50,159 nt of DNA from Mycolicibacterium vinylchloridicum (GCF_013404075.1 NZ_JACBJQ010000041.1:1-50159); one strand, 5' to 3'; numbered from the stretch's first letter, positions 33,078 through 42,258 are shown. The notes: generated by a model from the sequence alone, not told the origin. Numbers and translations: made by a program.

Positions 33078-33754
33078 TGCTCGGTGCCTCCGGGCTCGTC
33101 GCCGGCGGGTTGCGGGCCGGCGGGCGCGATCTTGTCCATGGCACCGGGACTGCAGCGCACCGAGTGCACCCGCTGGCCCACGGTGACCAGGCTGGTGACC
33201 GCCAGCAGCCACATGGCGACGTGCAGTACCACCGGCATCGGGAAGAACGGCAGATCGGAGACTCCCGCTCCCACCAGCACGATGATCAGCCGTTCGGGGC
33301 GTTCGATGAGCCCGCCGCCGCCTTCGAGCCCGCTGGCCTCGGCGCGCGCCTTCACATAGGAGATCACCTGAGAGGTGACCAGGCAGATCATCGTGGCCAC
33401 CGCGAGCGACGAGCTCTGCATGCTGAAGACCACCCACCACAACAGCCCGCAGAAGATCGCGCCGTCGCTGATGCGGTCACAGGTGGCGTCCAGAACGGCG
33501 CCGAACCGGGTACCGCCGCCGCGTTCGCGGGCCATCGCACCGTCGAGCATGTCGGCGAGCACGAAGATGAACACCGCGACCGAGCCCCACCACAGTTGAC
33601 CGATCGGGAACATGATCAGCGCAGCAAGCACCGAACCGGCAGTGCCGATGATCGTCACCATGTCGGGGGTCAGCCCGACTTTGAGTGCGCCCTTGGCCAC
33701 CGGCGTGCTGAGCTTGGTGTACGCGGCGCGGGTCAACAGGTAGAAGTCGCTCAC
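33074..33754 (-). CDS. pgsA: Phosphatidylinositol phosphate synthase PgsA (CDP-alcohol phosphotransferase)
   Basis: 226 residues from GTG 33754. Joins CDP-diacylglycerol and inositol 1-phosphate to give PI phosphate, the precursor of phosphatidylinositol and PIMs. The CDP-alcohol motif D-x2-DG-x2-AR-x8-G-x3-D-x3-D is complete in DMLDGAMARERGGGTRFGAVLDATCD. About six membrane helices and a polar C-terminal tail. Overlaps the HIT gene and patA by 4 bp each. Confidence 0.94.
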   Translation of the reverse strand: MSDFYLLTRAAYTKLSTPVAKGALKVGLTPDMVTIIGTAGSVLAALIMFPIGQLWWGSVAVFIFVLADMLDGAMARERGGGTRFGAVLDATCDRISDGAIFCGLLWWVVFSMQSSSLAVATMICLVTSQVISYVKARAEASGLEGGGGLIERPERLIIVLVGAGVSDLPFFPMPVVLHVAMWLLAVTSLVTVGQRVHSVRCSPGAMDKIAPAGPQPAGDEPGGTEQ

Positions 33755-34302
33755 GGTTGGCCGGCCCACTCGTCGGCCAACAGTGTTCGGGTGTCGCGCA
33801 GCAGCTGCGGGATGGTTTTGGTTTCCCCGACGACCGTGATGAAGTTGGCGTCGCCGGCCCAGCGCGGCACCACATGCATGTGCAGATGCTCGGCCAGCGA
33901 GCCGCCGGCCGCCTTGCCGAGATTGAGTCCGACGTTGAAGCCATCCGGGCTCGACACCGACTTGATGACGCGAATCGCCTTCTGCGTGAAGGCCATCAGC
34001 TCCGCGCTCTCGCTGTCGCTGAGATCCTCCAGTTCCGACACCTGCCGGTAGGGCACCACCATCAGATGCCCGGGGTTGTACGGATACAGGTTGAGCACCA
34101 CGTACACCTGCTCGCCGCGGGCAACCACCAGGCCGTCTTCGTCGGGCAGAGTGGGGATGTCGGTGAACGGCCGGGACGGTCCGGAGGACTTCTGGGCGGG
34201 CACGTCCAGGATGTAGCTCATCCGGTGCGGGGTCCACAGACGCTGCAGCCGGTCGGGCTCCCCGATGCCCCGGTCGATGATCGCCTCCGGTTCGTCAGGC
34301 AC
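33751..34302 (-). CDS. HIT-family hydrolase/AP4A phosphorylase
   Basis: 183 residues. The histidine triad EHLHMHVVPRW is intact, with the NPGHLMVVPYR strand before it. The M. tuberculosis homologue Rv2613c is an AP4A phosphorylase, so this protein may recycle diadenosine tetraphosphate, a by-product of aminoacyl-tRNA synthetases. That fits its coupling to thrS: GTG 34302 lies inside the thrS end (8-bp overlap). An ATG at 34353 would overlap thrS by 59 bp and is less likely. Confidence 0.9.
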   Translation of the reverse strand: MPDEPEAIIDRGIGEPDRLQRLWTPHRMSYILDVPAQKSSGPSRPFTDIPTLPDEDGLVVARGEQVYVVLNLYPYNPGHLMVVPYRQVSELEDLSDSESAELMAFTQKAIRVIKSVSSPDGFNVGLNLGKAAGGSLAEHLHMHVVPRWAGDANFITVVGETKTIPQLLRDTRTLLADEWAGQP

Positions 34303-36355
34303 CGTCGACCTTGACCAGTTCGGCTGTGGGGATCGAATTCTCGCGATCGGCAATCCACTTCACGATCGTCGCGACGGCCTGATGCCGCGGCACTCCGTTG
34401 ATCTGGGTGCGGTCACCGAACCGGAAACTCACCGCTCCGGCGTCCACGTCGCGGTCGCCCGCAAGCAGCATGAACGGCACCTTCAAGTTGGTGTGGTTGA
34501 CGATCTTCTTGGCCATCCGGTCGTCGCTGGTGTCGACCTCGACCCGCACACCGCGCGATTTGAGTTCGGCAGCAACGTCTTTCAGGTATGCCTCGTGCGC
34601 CTCGGCGACGGGGATGCCCACCACCTGCACCGGCGCCAGCCACGCCGGGAAGGCACCGGCGTAGTGCTCGGTGAGCACGCCGAAAAACCGTTCGATCGAT
34701 CCGAACAGCGCACGGTGGATCAACACCGGGCGCTGGCGGGTGCCGTCGGCGGCGGTGTACTCGAGCTCGAACCGGTCGGGCATGTTGAAGTCGAGTTGGA
34801 TGGTCGACATCTGCCAGCTGCGGCCGAGCGCGTCCTTGACCTGGACGGAGATCTTGGGTCCGTAGAACGCCGCGCCACCGGGATCGGGCACCAGGTGCAG
34901 ACCGGACGCCTCGGCGACCTCACGCAGCGTCTCAGTGGCCTCGTCCCACATTTCGTCGGAGCCGACGGCCTTCTCCGGGTTCTTGGTGGACAGCTCCAGA
35001 TAGAAGTCGTCGAGTCCGTAGTCGGCGAGCAGCTCGAGCACGAACCGCAGCAGCGAGGACAGCTCGTCGCGCATCTGCTCGCGGGTGGTGTAGATGTGGG
35101 CGTCGTCCTGGGTCATGCCGCGCACGCGGGTCAGGCCGTGGACCACGCCCGACTTCTCGTACCGGTACACGCTGCCAAACTCGAAGAGCCGCAACGGAAG
35201 TTCCCGATACGACCGCCCGCGCGACCGATAGATCAGGTGGTGCATCGGGCAGTTCATCGGCTTGAGGTAGTAGTCCTGCCCCGGCTTGCGCAGCTTGCCG
35301 TCCTCGTCGAACTCGGCGTCGATGTGCATCGGCGGGTACATGCCGTCGGCGTACCACTCCAGGTGTCCCGAGGTGATGTAGAGCTGTTCTTTGGTGATGT
35401 GCGGGGTATTGACGAATTCGTAGCCGGCCTGCTCGTGCTTGCGCCGCGAGTAGTCCTCCAGCTCACGCCGGATGATGCCGCCCCTGGGATGGAAAACGGC
35501 CAGGCCCGACCCGATTTCGTCCGGGAAACTGAACAGGTCGAGTTCGACCCCGAGCCTGCGGTGGTCGCGGCGCTGCGCCTCCTCGATCAGTTCGAGGTGA
35601 CGGTCCAGCGCCTCCTGCGATTCCCATGCGGTGCCGTAGATGCGTTGCAGGCTGGCGTTGCTCTGGTCACCGCGCCAGTACGCGGCCGAACTCCGGGTGA
35701 GCTTGAACGCGGGGATGTCCTTGGTGGTCGGGATGTGCGGGCCACGGCACAGGTCACCCCAAATACGTTCACGGGTACGAGGATTGAGATTGTCGTAGGC
35801 GGTCAGCTCGTCACCGCCGACTTCCATGACTTCAGGATCGTCGGACTTGGTCAGATCTCCCGAGACCAGTTCGAGCTTGTACGGCTCGCCGGCGAGTTCG
35901 CCTCGCGCTTGTTCTTTGGACTCGTACACCCGCCGCGAAAACAGCTGACCGTCCTTGACGATCTTGCGCATCCGCTTCTCCAACGCCTCCAGGTCCTCGG
36001 GCGTGAAGGCCTCGGGCACGTCGAAGTCGTAGTAGAAGCCGTCGGTGATCGGCGGACCGATGCCCAGCTTGGCTTGCGGGAAGAGCTCCTGCACCGCCTG
36101 GGCGAGCACGTGGGCGGCCGAGTGCCGGATCACGCTGCGGCCCTCGTCGGTGTCGGCGGGCACCGGGATGACCTCGACGTCGGCGTCGGGCATCCAGCTC
36201 AGGTCGCGCAGCGTGCCCTCGCCGTCGCGCACGACGACGATCGCGCCGGGCTCGCCGCGCCCGGGCAGTCCGGCCTCGCGCACTGCCGCGCCCGCGGTGG
36301 TCCCGGCAGGCACCCGGATCGGGGCTGCGGGTGCGGGGTGTGCGGGGGCGCTCAT
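34295..36355 (-). CDS. thrS: Threonine-tRNA ligase ThrS
   Basis: 686 residues, class II synthetase. TGS domain at about 10-75, editing-type N2 domain (IRHSAAHVLAQAVQELFPQAKLGIGPPI). The catalytic core has the zinc Cys/His in LKPMNCPMHHLIY, motif 2 in SGVVHGLTRVRGMTQDDAHIY, and motif 3 in HRALFGSIERFFGVL. Anticodon-binding domain from about 570. First gene of the chain thrS-HIT-pgsA-patA-pimA-Nudix. I saw no T-box or other leader in the 62 bp before it. Confidence 0.97.
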   Translation of the reverse strand: MSAPAHPAPAAPIRVPAGTTAGAAVREAGLPGRGEPGAIVVVRDGEGTLRDLSWMPDADVEVIPVPADTDEGRSVIRHSAAHVLAQAVQELFPQAKLGIGPPITDGFYYDFDVPEAFTPEDLEALEKRMRKIVKDGQLFSRRVYESKEQARGELAGEPYKLELVSGDLTKSDDPEVMEVGGDELTAYDNLNPRTRERIWGDLCRGPHIPTTKDIPAFKLTRSSAAYWRGDQSNASLQRIYGTAWESQEALDRHLELIEEAQRRDHRRLGVELDLFSFPDEIGSGLAVFHPRGGIIRRELEDYSRRKHEQAGYEFVNTPHITKEQLYITSGHLEWYADGMYPPMHIDAEFDEDGKLRKPGQDYYLKPMNCPMHHLIYRSRGRSYRELPLRLFEFGSVYRYEKSGVVHGLTRVRGMTQDDAHIYTTREQMRDELSSLLRFVLELLADYGLDDFYLELSTKNPEKAVGSDEMWDEATETLREVAEASGLHLVPDPGGAAFYGPKISVQVKDALGRSWQMSTIQLDFNMPDRFELEYTAADGTRQRPVLIHRALFGSIERFFGVLTEHYAGAFPAWLAPVQVVGIPVAEAHEAYLKDVAAELKSRGVRVEVDTSDDRMAKKIVNHTNLKVPFMLLAGDRDVDAGAVSFRFGDRTQINGVPRHQAVATIVKWIADRENSIPTAELVKVDGA

Positions 36356-36417
36356 TGCTGGCCTCTTTCAGCTGTTGGGGAGACGGCTAATCGCCGACCA
36401 TGCTATCGGGGCGCTGG

Positions 36418-36831
36418 TCAGGCACCGAGGCCGATGGGGCTGTCCAAAGCGGGATGGTCCAACCCCAGCAGTCCCGCCGACCAGCCCACCGCACCCACCA
36501 GCCATAGCGTGATCACCACCACTGCTGCGGTGAATACCGCACCGAGCGCTTGGACGAACCAGCCCTGCCTGCGGAACCACGACATGGCACTGTCGTAGCG
36601 GTCGCGGGTGAACGACAGGGTGCGGTGCGCCCAGTAGAACTCGGTGGCCAGGATCGCCAGGCCGACGAACACGATCGCCCAGCCGGGACCTGGGTAGGGA
36701 ATCGTGACGATTCCGACCAGCAGCACGGTGAGCCCGACGACCGCAACGCCGATGCGATAGACGAAATCGGCGACCGGACGCTCGCGGAGCCGGTCGCGAC
36801 GGCGCGCCCATGCGCGCAACCAGTCCTTCAT
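36418..36831 (-). CDS. TIGR02611-type small membrane protein
   Basis: 137 residues. Two paired helices around IPYPGPGWAIVFVGLAILATEFYWAHRTL, the signature of this actinobacterial family, and two further hydrophobic parts near the C-terminus (ALGAVFTAAVVVITLWLVGAVGW). Basic N-terminus (RAWARRRDRLRERP) should be cytosolic. Function unknown. Overlaps the upstream thioesterase gene by ATGA. Corresponds in place to the small membrane protein found near thrS in other mycobacteria. Confidence 0.82.
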   Translation of the reverse strand: MKDWLRAWARRRDRLRERPVADFVYRIGVAVVGLTVLLVGIVTIPYPGPGWAIVFVGLAILATEFYWAHRTLSFTRDRYDSAMSWFRRQGWFVQALGAVFTAAVVVITLWLVGAVGWSAGLLGLDHPALDSPIGLGA

Positions 36832-37475
36832 GGCTGCCCCGGTTTCAACAGGACGAACAGCCCCTCGCCGTCGGCCAGCAGGTCGTCGCCGTCGCAGAGT
36901 CGGACGTCGACGAAGATCTTGCGACCTTCGGTGCGCAGCACGCCGGCGTCGACCTGGAGTTCCTTCTCGATGGGCACGATCTTGCGGTAGTTGACGTGCA
37001 GATAGGCGGTGCGTTGAAAAGGTCCGCCGGTCACCAGGAACGACGTCTTGCCCAGCACCCCGTCGAAGAGGTGCGCGATGAATCCGCCGTGCACGGCACC
37101 GTTGCGGCCGAGGTGATAGCGCCGGAACCGGACCCATCCGCGCAGTCGCCCGTCGTCGGCGACCTCTGTCTCGTTGGGAACTCCGACGATGCTGCCGCGC
37201 ATCGGCAGGTCCATGCGCCGGCCCGAGGGTGTCGTCCATTCGTCGGCGTCGTAGGGCTTCAGCAGTGCCGACGCCCGTTCGAGGAGATCGGCGGCCTGGG
37301 TGATCACCTGGTCAGGAGCGTCGGCGGCACGCGCCCGATCCTGCAGGTCCCGGACCGCTTCGATGAACCGGCCGTAATCGGGGCCGCCCTTGCTGGTCGG
37401 CTCCGGCGGGTTGAATCCCCCACCGGGGTGCAGCGCCGCCACGGATTCACCGATCGCCGTCATGTCCTCTGCCAC
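36828..37475 (-). CDS. PaaI/hotdog-family thioesterase
   Basis: 215 residues. The C-terminal hotdog domain at about 95-210 has the helix motif GRNGAVHGGFIAHLFDGVLGKT, in which Asn/His/Gly line the active site, and the strands RTAYLHVNYRKIVPIEKELQVDAGV. A helical N-terminal extension of about 90 residues is longer than in minimal PaaI proteins. Likely acyl-CoA thioesterase. Two-gene operon with the TIGR02611 protein. Confidence 0.86.
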   Translation of the reverse strand: MAEDMTAIGESVAALHPGGGFNPPEPTSKGGPDYGRFIEAVRDLQDRARAADAPDQVITQAADLLERASALLKPYDADEWTTPSGRRMDLPMRGSIVGVPNETEVADDGRLRGWVRFRRYHLGRNGAVHGGFIAHLFDGVLGKTSFLVTGGPFQRTAYLHVNYRKIVPIEKELQVDAGVLRTEGRKIFVDVRLCDGDDLLADGEGLFVLLKPGQP

Positions 37476-37588
37476 CTGGTTACCGTATGCCGCCGGGTGT
37501 CGACGACGCCCTTCGACAGTACGGATGCCCCGCCGACGACGATGCAGAGCGAGGCACGAGCGATGAGCGAGATGGCAAGGTGAGACGG

Positions 37589-38086
37589 GTGAAACTCAGC
37601 GACTTGGCCGGTGCCCCGTTGACCTACCCCGAGGTGGGTGCCACGGCGGCGAATCTGCCCGCGGGATATCACCATGTGCGGCTGTCCTCGCGGATCGGCA
37701 GCGGGCGGGACCGGTTCGAGCAGGCGGCGAGCTCGGTGATGCGCTACGGGATGCTGCGCGGCGCCGGACTGCGGGTCGCGGCGACCACCGAGGTGGCCGA
37801 GGTCGGTACGGACGTGCTGGGCCGGCTGGGGCCGTTCTCGGCGCCCTGCCGGGTGGTCTACGTGGTCGACGAAACCAACCGGCGCGGTTTTGCCTACGGC
37901 AGCCTGCCGGGGCACGCGGTTTCCGGTGAGGAGATGTTCGGCGTCCGCTTCGAGCCCGCCGACGAATCCGTGCATGCCGAGGTGGTGGCCTTTTCCAAGC
38001 CCGCGACGTGGTGGAGCCAGATCGGCGCACCGGTCGCCTCGCTCGTTCAGCGGGTGATCACCCAGCGCTATCTGTCTGTGGTGTGA
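37589..38086 (+). CDS. DUF1990 family protein
   Basis: 165 residues from GTG 37589, chosen because AAGGTGAG precedes it and the family starts with the segment GAPLTYPEVGAT. Other conserved parts are LPAGYHHVRLSSRIGSGRDRFEQAASSVMRYGMLRGAGL and GYGTLPGH-like AYGSLPGHAVSGEEMF. Function unknown; the fold is thought to resemble START-like lipid pockets, which I cannot confirm. Divergent from the thioesterase gene. Confidence 0.83.
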   Translation: MKLSDLAGAPLTYPEVGATAANLPAGYHHVRLSSRIGSGRDRFEQAASSVMRYGMLRGAGLRVAATTEVAEVGTDVLGRLGPFSAPCRVVYVVDETNRRGFAYGSLPGHAVSGEEMFGVRFEPADESVHAEVVAFSKPATWWSQIGAPVASLVQRVITQRYLSVV

Positions 38087-38123
38087 TGTTGAGCCGTGTC
38101 CAGCGGTGGGTATCGCAAAGGGC

Positions 38124-38834
38124 ATGCCGGTCGACGATGGCCTAGACCCCGGGAACGCACCTGCACGGATCGCCGACATCGCCCGGCGGATCTATGCCCG
38201 CAGAGGTGACAACAGCGAGGTGATCGCCGAGCTCGTGGAGCATGCCGTCGCGGAGTTACCGGGCACCGATTACGCGAATGTCACTGTGGCGTCGAACGAG
38301 TTCGACATCCACACGCCGTCGGCAACGAACGAGTGGGCGCTCCGTATCGACGACATCCAGCGTCGCCATCGCGAGGGTCCGTGCCTGGCGGCAGCCTGGC
38401 CTCAGCAGGTCGTTCATGTCGACGATCTGCAACACGAACAGCGCTGGCCGAAATTTCGCGCCGCGGCGCTCGAGAGCACACCGGTGCGCAGCATCATGAG
38501 CTTTCAGCTGTTCCTGACCGACAAGTCGATGGGCGCGCTGAATGTATTCGCCGAGCACCCACATGCATTCGACGAACGAACCCGGCAGCTCGGGCTATTG
38601 TTCGCCGCCCATTCGGCGCTGGTGTGGGACGCGACCCGACGGGAGGCACAGTTTCAGGAGGCGCTGGCCAGTCGCGACATCATCGGGCAGGCCAAGGGCA
38701 TGATCATGGAACGCTATTCGATGGACGCCAACCAGGCCTTCGAGATGTTGCGCCAGCTGTCGCACGACACCAATGTCCCGCTGGCCGAGGTAGCCTCCAA
38801 GATCGTCGATGCGGCACAGGCGAATCCACGTTGA
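38124..38834 (+). CDS. GAF-ANTAR antiterminator-type regulator
   Basis: 236 residues. GAF sensor domain at about 20-160 (HREGPCLAAAWPQQVVHVDDLQHEQRWPKFRAAALE, SIMSFQLFLTDKSMGALNVFAEHPHAFDE). The C-terminal ANTAR RNA-binding domain is LASRDIIGQAKGMIMERYSMDANQAFEMLRQLSHDTNVPLAEVASKIVDAA. Such proteins bind paired hairpins in nascent RNA and suppress termination. No paired-hexaloop target was found in this window. ATG 38124 is preceded by AAAGGG; GTG 38106 is an alternative. Ends 7 bp from the converging sigma factor gene. Confidence 0.9.
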   Translation: MPVDDGLDPGNAPARIADIARRIYARRGDNSEVIAELVEHAVAELPGTDYANVTVASNEFDIHTPSATNEWALRIDDIQRRHREGPCLAAAWPQQVVHVDDLQHEQRWPKFRAAALESTPVRSIMSFQLFLTDKSMGALNVFAEHPHAFDERTRQLGLLFAAHSALVWDATRREAQFQEALASRDIIGQAKGMIMERYSMDANQAFEMLRQLSHDTNVPLAEVASKIVDAAQANPR

Positions 38835-38841
38835 CACCGAA

Positions 38842-39834
38842 TCAGTCACTCAGCGTTCGCGGCAGTCCGAATCGCGGCATCACATCGTTGTCGAATCGGG
38901 TCAGCCCGCAGATCCGCTGACCGGCCAGATCGAGGACCAGCAGACCGGCGGCGTGACGAACCGCGTCGACGCCCGTCCTGAGATACAGCCCGAAAGCCGG
39001 CTGACCATTGGCACGGGTCGGCACGAGAAGGTATCTGCGGGTTGAGAAAACGTTCGTGTAAAAGCCGGCGACGGCGTCGAGCCCGTGGTACTCCAGCGGG
39101 ATCGGCGGCATGGACACCCGCACGTCCATGGTCAACAGATCAACCAGGGCCTCGACGTCGCCGGCCTGATATGCGCGAACGAAGTCCGCGATCAGCGCCT
39201 GCTCTGATGACGAATTCGGTTCTGGCGGTTCAGAGTCCCGGCTCCGACCGCCTACAGCTTGACGGGCCCGTTTCAGCGCGCTGTTCACTGAGGCGGCTGT
39301 GGCGCCCAATATCTCGGCCACCTCGCCGGCGCGGTAGCCGAGCACATCTCGCAGGATGAGCACCGCGCGCTGGCGCGCCGGAAGTAACTGCAGCGCGGTC
39401 ACAAACGCCAGTGAAATGGCTTCCTGCTGCTCGTATGCGGCTTCCGGCCCCAGGGCGGACGTATCCACGGATTCCAGCAGGTGGTCCGGGATGGGCTCGA
39501 GCCACATGATTTCGCCGTAGTGTGTCGGCTCGGGCAGCTCAGTCCCGGTGATGCCGACCTCCGCAGCCTCTCGTCGCTTGCCCGAGCGCAGCGCACTCAG
39601 GCACTGATTGGTCGCAATCCGGTAGAGCCAGGTGCGAACCGAAGCCCGCTCCTCGAAGCCGTCCAATGCCCGCCAGGCCGCCAACAAGGTGTTCTGAACC
39701 ATGTCCTCCGCGTCCTGCAACGAGCCCAGCATCCGATAGCAGTGCACCTCGAGTTCGCGACGATGCGGTTCGGTCAGCACCCGAAACGCGTCGCTGTCGC
39801 CGGCCCGGGCCCGTTCGATCAGATTTCCTGCCAT
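38842..39834 (-). CDS. ECF sigma factor, SigG-like, with C-terminal SnoaL domain
   Basis: 330 residues. Region 2 covers about 25-85 (YRMLGSLQDAEDMVQNTLLAAWRALDGF, RTWLYRIATNQCLSALR). Region 4 covers about 150-195 (LPARQRAVLILRDVLGYRAGEVAEILGATAASVNSALKRAR). The tail from about 205 is a SnoaL/NTF2-like domain (FVRAYQAGDVEALVDLLTMDVRVSMPP). In such ECF groups the tail controls activity in place of a separate anti-sigma factor, and none is adjacent here. Region 4 wording is closest to SigG. Divergent from the first SDR, a possible target. Confidence 0.9.
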   Translation of the reverse strand: MAGNLIERARAGDSDAFRVLTEPHRRELEVHCYRMLGSLQDAEDMVQNTLLAAWRALDGFEERASVRTWLYRIATNQCLSALRSGKRREAAEVGITGTELPEPTHYGEIMWLEPIPDHLLESVDTSALGPEAAYEQQEAISLAFVTALQLLPARQRAVLILRDVLGYRAGEVAEILGATAASVNSALKRARQAVGGRSRDSEPPEPNSSSEQALIADFVRAYQAGDVEALVDLLTMDVRVSMPPIPLEYHGLDAVAGFYTNVFSTRRYLLVPTRANGQPAFGLYLRTGVDAVRHAAGLLVLDLAGQRICGLTRFDNDVMPRFGLPRTLSD

Positions 39835-39995
39835 GCCATGTCACCGCTTCACCTCGCACGTGTCGCCAGCCCAGCGCGGCGCCCACGTGTATTGACGTTC
39901 GGGAGTCGCAAAAGTGATCGCGAAATCGCCGCCCACTTCAGAGCGGAGCCCGCATCTACCTCTTCGACAGGTTTGTTCACTACCGAGGAGGAGCT

Positions 39996-40718
39996 ATGCC
40001 CATTGCGGACAAGACGGTGCTCGTGACCGGTTCCAATCGCGGAATCGGTCGGGCACTGGTACATGAAGCCCTGCACAGAGGCGCCAGATGTGTCTACGCC
40101 GCCACACGCCGGCCGTTCACCGACCAGGACGACCGGATCCGGTCGGTGACGATGGACGTCACCGACCGGGAGCAGATTCAGCGGGCCGCCGAGGAAGTCG
40201 CCTCACTGGACATTCTGATCAACAACGCCGGCGTCGCCGTCTACGACGACTTGTCCGACCGAGCTGTCATCGAACGGCACCTCGCCGTGAACTTCTTCGG
40301 AACCTACGACGTCGTCGACGCATTCCTGCCGAAGCTACTCGCATCACGCGGGACCATCGTGAACAACTCGTCGCTGAACGCACTTGCGCCGCTGCCTCTC
40401 ATCCCGGCCTACTCCATCTCCAAAGCCGCAACCTTCAATCTGACCCAGTCGTTACGGGCGCTGCTCGCCCCGAAAGGCGTACGCGTGCAGGCGGTTTTGA
40501 CCGGCCCCGTGGACACGGACATGACGCGGGGCTTCGACATCCCCAAGGCCACAGCGGAATTCGTGGCGGGCGCGATCCTCGACGGAATCGAGATCGGGAG
40601 CGACGAGATCTTTCCCGACCCCATGTCGCAGTCACTGGCGCAGCAGTGGCGAGTCGGAGCCGCCAAGGCACTCGAAGAGCAGTACGCCGCCCTCGCCGGC
40701 TCGCCGGTCGGGCAGTGA
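39996..40718 (+). CDS. Short-chain dehydrogenase/reductase (SDR)
   Basis: 240 residues, classical SDR. The cofactor motif is TGSNRGIGRAL, then NNAGV, and the catalytic Ser in NNSSLNA with Tyr and Lys in AYSISKAA. The dipeptide SNR near the cofactor end suggests NADPH. The start has an excellent GAGGAGGAG six bases upstream. A second SDR follows after 26 bp on the same strand, so the two are probably co-transcribed, possibly from a promoter read by the divergent ECF sigma factor. Confidence 0.9.
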   Translation: MPIADKTVLVTGSNRGIGRALVHEALHRGARCVYAATRRPFTDQDDRIRSVTMDVTDREQIQRAAEEVASLDILINNAGVAVYDDLSDRAVIERHLAVNFFGTYDVVDAFLPKLLASRGTIVNNSSLNALAPLPLIPAYSISKAATFNLTQSLRALLAPKGVRVQAVLTGPVDTDMTRGFDIPKATAEFVAGAILDGIEIGSDEIFPDPMSQSLAQQWRVGAAKALEEQYAALAGSPVGQ

Positions 40719-40744
40719 AGAAACCACGGACGGAACGGATCAAC

Positions 40745-41491
40745 ATGACGCAACTGCCAGAACTCAAGGTGGCGGTGGTGGGAGCCAGCCGCGGGTTGGG
40801 GCGTGGCATCGCCACCGCCTTCGCCGAATCAGGTGCCGACGTGGTCGCGCTTGCCCGAACCGGAGCAGCACTGGCCGAGCTGACGAACAGACATCCCAAT
40901 GTGCGCGGAGCCGCCGCCGACGCCGCCGACGCCGCCGTGGCGCGTCGCGTACTCGTCGAACATGAGCCGCATGCCGTGATCATCGTCGCGGGAGCCACCC
41001 CCGTGATGCGCGAGCTGGTGGACCAATCCTCGGAGACGTTCTCGGTCAACTGGGACACTGACGTGAAGATCGCCTTCACCTGGGCACGGGAAATTCTGCG
41101 CACGCCGCTGCCGCGGGGAAGCAGGGTCGTCATCGTCAGCAGCGGAGCGGCGCTGAACGGATCCCCGCTCAGCGGAGGCTATGCCGGGTCCAAAGCCACT
41201 CAACGATTCATCGCTCAATACGCACAGATGGAATCCGACCGGTCCGATCTGGGCATCACGTTCACGACTGTGCTGCCGCGGATGACACCGGCAGGTGACG
41301 TGGGACAAGCGGGCATTCGGGCCTACGCACGCCAGGGCGGACTGACCGAGGAGGCGTTCGTTCAGCAGCTCGAACCGGTGATCACCCCGGAGATCGCGGG
41401 CCAGGCGATGATCGACGTGGTGACGGCCGACCCCGCCCGGTCCGCTGCCGGCTACGTGCTGACCGGGGCCGGCCTCACCCCGCTGACCTGA
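40745..41491 (+). CDS. Short-chain dehydrogenase/reductase (SDR)
   Basis: 248 residues. Cofactor loop VVGASRGLGRGIA, Asn-type IIVAGATP in place of NNAG, and the active-site Ser in VSSGAALNG with YAGSK, so the Ser-Tyr-Lys set is kept. The replaced NNAG motif makes it a diverged member. The ATG at 40745 is preferred over earlier in-frame starts, which would overlap the first SDR extensively. Substrate unknown. Confidence 0.86.
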   Translation: MTQLPELKVAVVGASRGLGRGIATAFAESGADVVALARTGAALAELTNRHPNVRGAAADAADAAVARRVLVEHEPHAVIIVAGATPVMRELVDQSSETFSVNWDTDVKIAFTWAREILRTPLPRGSRVVIVSSGAALNGSPLSGGYAGSKATQRFIAQYAQMESDRSDLGITFTTVLPRMTPAGDVGQAGIRAYARQGGLTEEAFVQQLEPVITPEIAGQAMIDVVTADPARSAAGYVLTGAGLTPLT

Positions 41492-41544
41492 GCCGGTGCA
41501 GGCACCAGAAGTGTGAAAACCTCGCGTACCGGCTATCCGCTGGC

Positions 41545-42258
41545 GTGACTGCTGCTGCTTTCGATCGCGCGGTGATCGTCGTCCCCGCCCACAACGAGAA
41601 GTCCGCGCTGCCGGAATGCCTCACGGCCATCTCGGCTGCTGCTGCGCGGGCCGATGTCCCGGTGACCGTTGTCGTGGTGCTGGACAGCTGTGACGACGGC
41701 AGCAGCGCACTTGCGGACCGCTGGGGTCCCACAGTGCAGTTCGTGGAGATCGACGCCCACAGCGTCGGTGAGGCGCGGGCCGCCGGATTCTCCTACGCGC
41801 GCACCCAGGGCCTGGCCGGGCCGCACACCTGGTATGCCACCACCGACGCGGACAGCCGCGTCGACCCGAACTGGTTGGTGCGGCAACTCACGGCGGCGGC
41901 CGACATGGTGCTCGGTGTCGTGCGGATCGCGAACTGGCGGCAGATCCCCGCCGCGGCGGTCCGCCGTTACCGCCGGGCGTATCGCGCCAAGATCCACTCC
42001 GACCGCGGCCACGACCACATTCACGGCGCGAACATGGGCTTCGCAGCCGATGCGTATTGGGACGTGGGGGGATTCGAGGCACTGACGAGCGACGAGGACG
42101 TCGACCTGGTCCGCCGGTTTGAAGTCGCCGGCTACCGTATCCGTCGCGACACCCGCCTATCGGTGGTGACGTCGGCGCGCCAGATCGGGCGGGCCCCAAC
42201 GGGATTCGCCGCCCATCTGCGCGGCGTGCTGGCCCGGCCGGAACGCGAGACGGCATGA
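41545..42258 (+). CDS. Family 2 glycosyltransferase
   Basis: 237 residues from GTG 41545. GT-A fold: VIVVPAHNEKSALPECLTAI, the nucleotide-sugar/metal site ATTDADSRVDPNWLV, GANMGFAADAYWDVGGFE, and the acid-rich block SDEDVDLVRRFE that supplies the catalytic base. No membrane helix, so it acts in the cytosol or at the membrane surface. First gene of a four-gene operon whose members all overlap by 4 bp (next start at 42255). Confidence 0.87.
   Translation: MTAAAFDRAVIVVPAHNEKSALPECLTAISAAAARADVPVTVVVVLDSCDDGSSALADRWGPTVQFVEIDAHSVGEARAAGFSYARTQGLAGPHTWYATTDADSRVDPNWLVRQLTAAADMVLGVVRIANWRQIPAAAVRRYRRAYRAKIHSDRGHDHIHGANMGFAADAYWDVGGFEALTSDEDVDLVRRFEVAGYRIRRDTRLSVVTSARQIGRAPTGFAAHLRGVLARPERETA

Noticed and set aside
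34265..36598. 777-codon open frame on the plus strand over thrS
   Set aside because: High-GC third-position shadow of thrS, with no recognisable domain.
40088..40744. Upstream extension of the second SDR
   Set aside because: It overlaps the first SDR in another frame with low-complexity Arg-rich sequence; the Rossmann start follows ATG 40745 directly.
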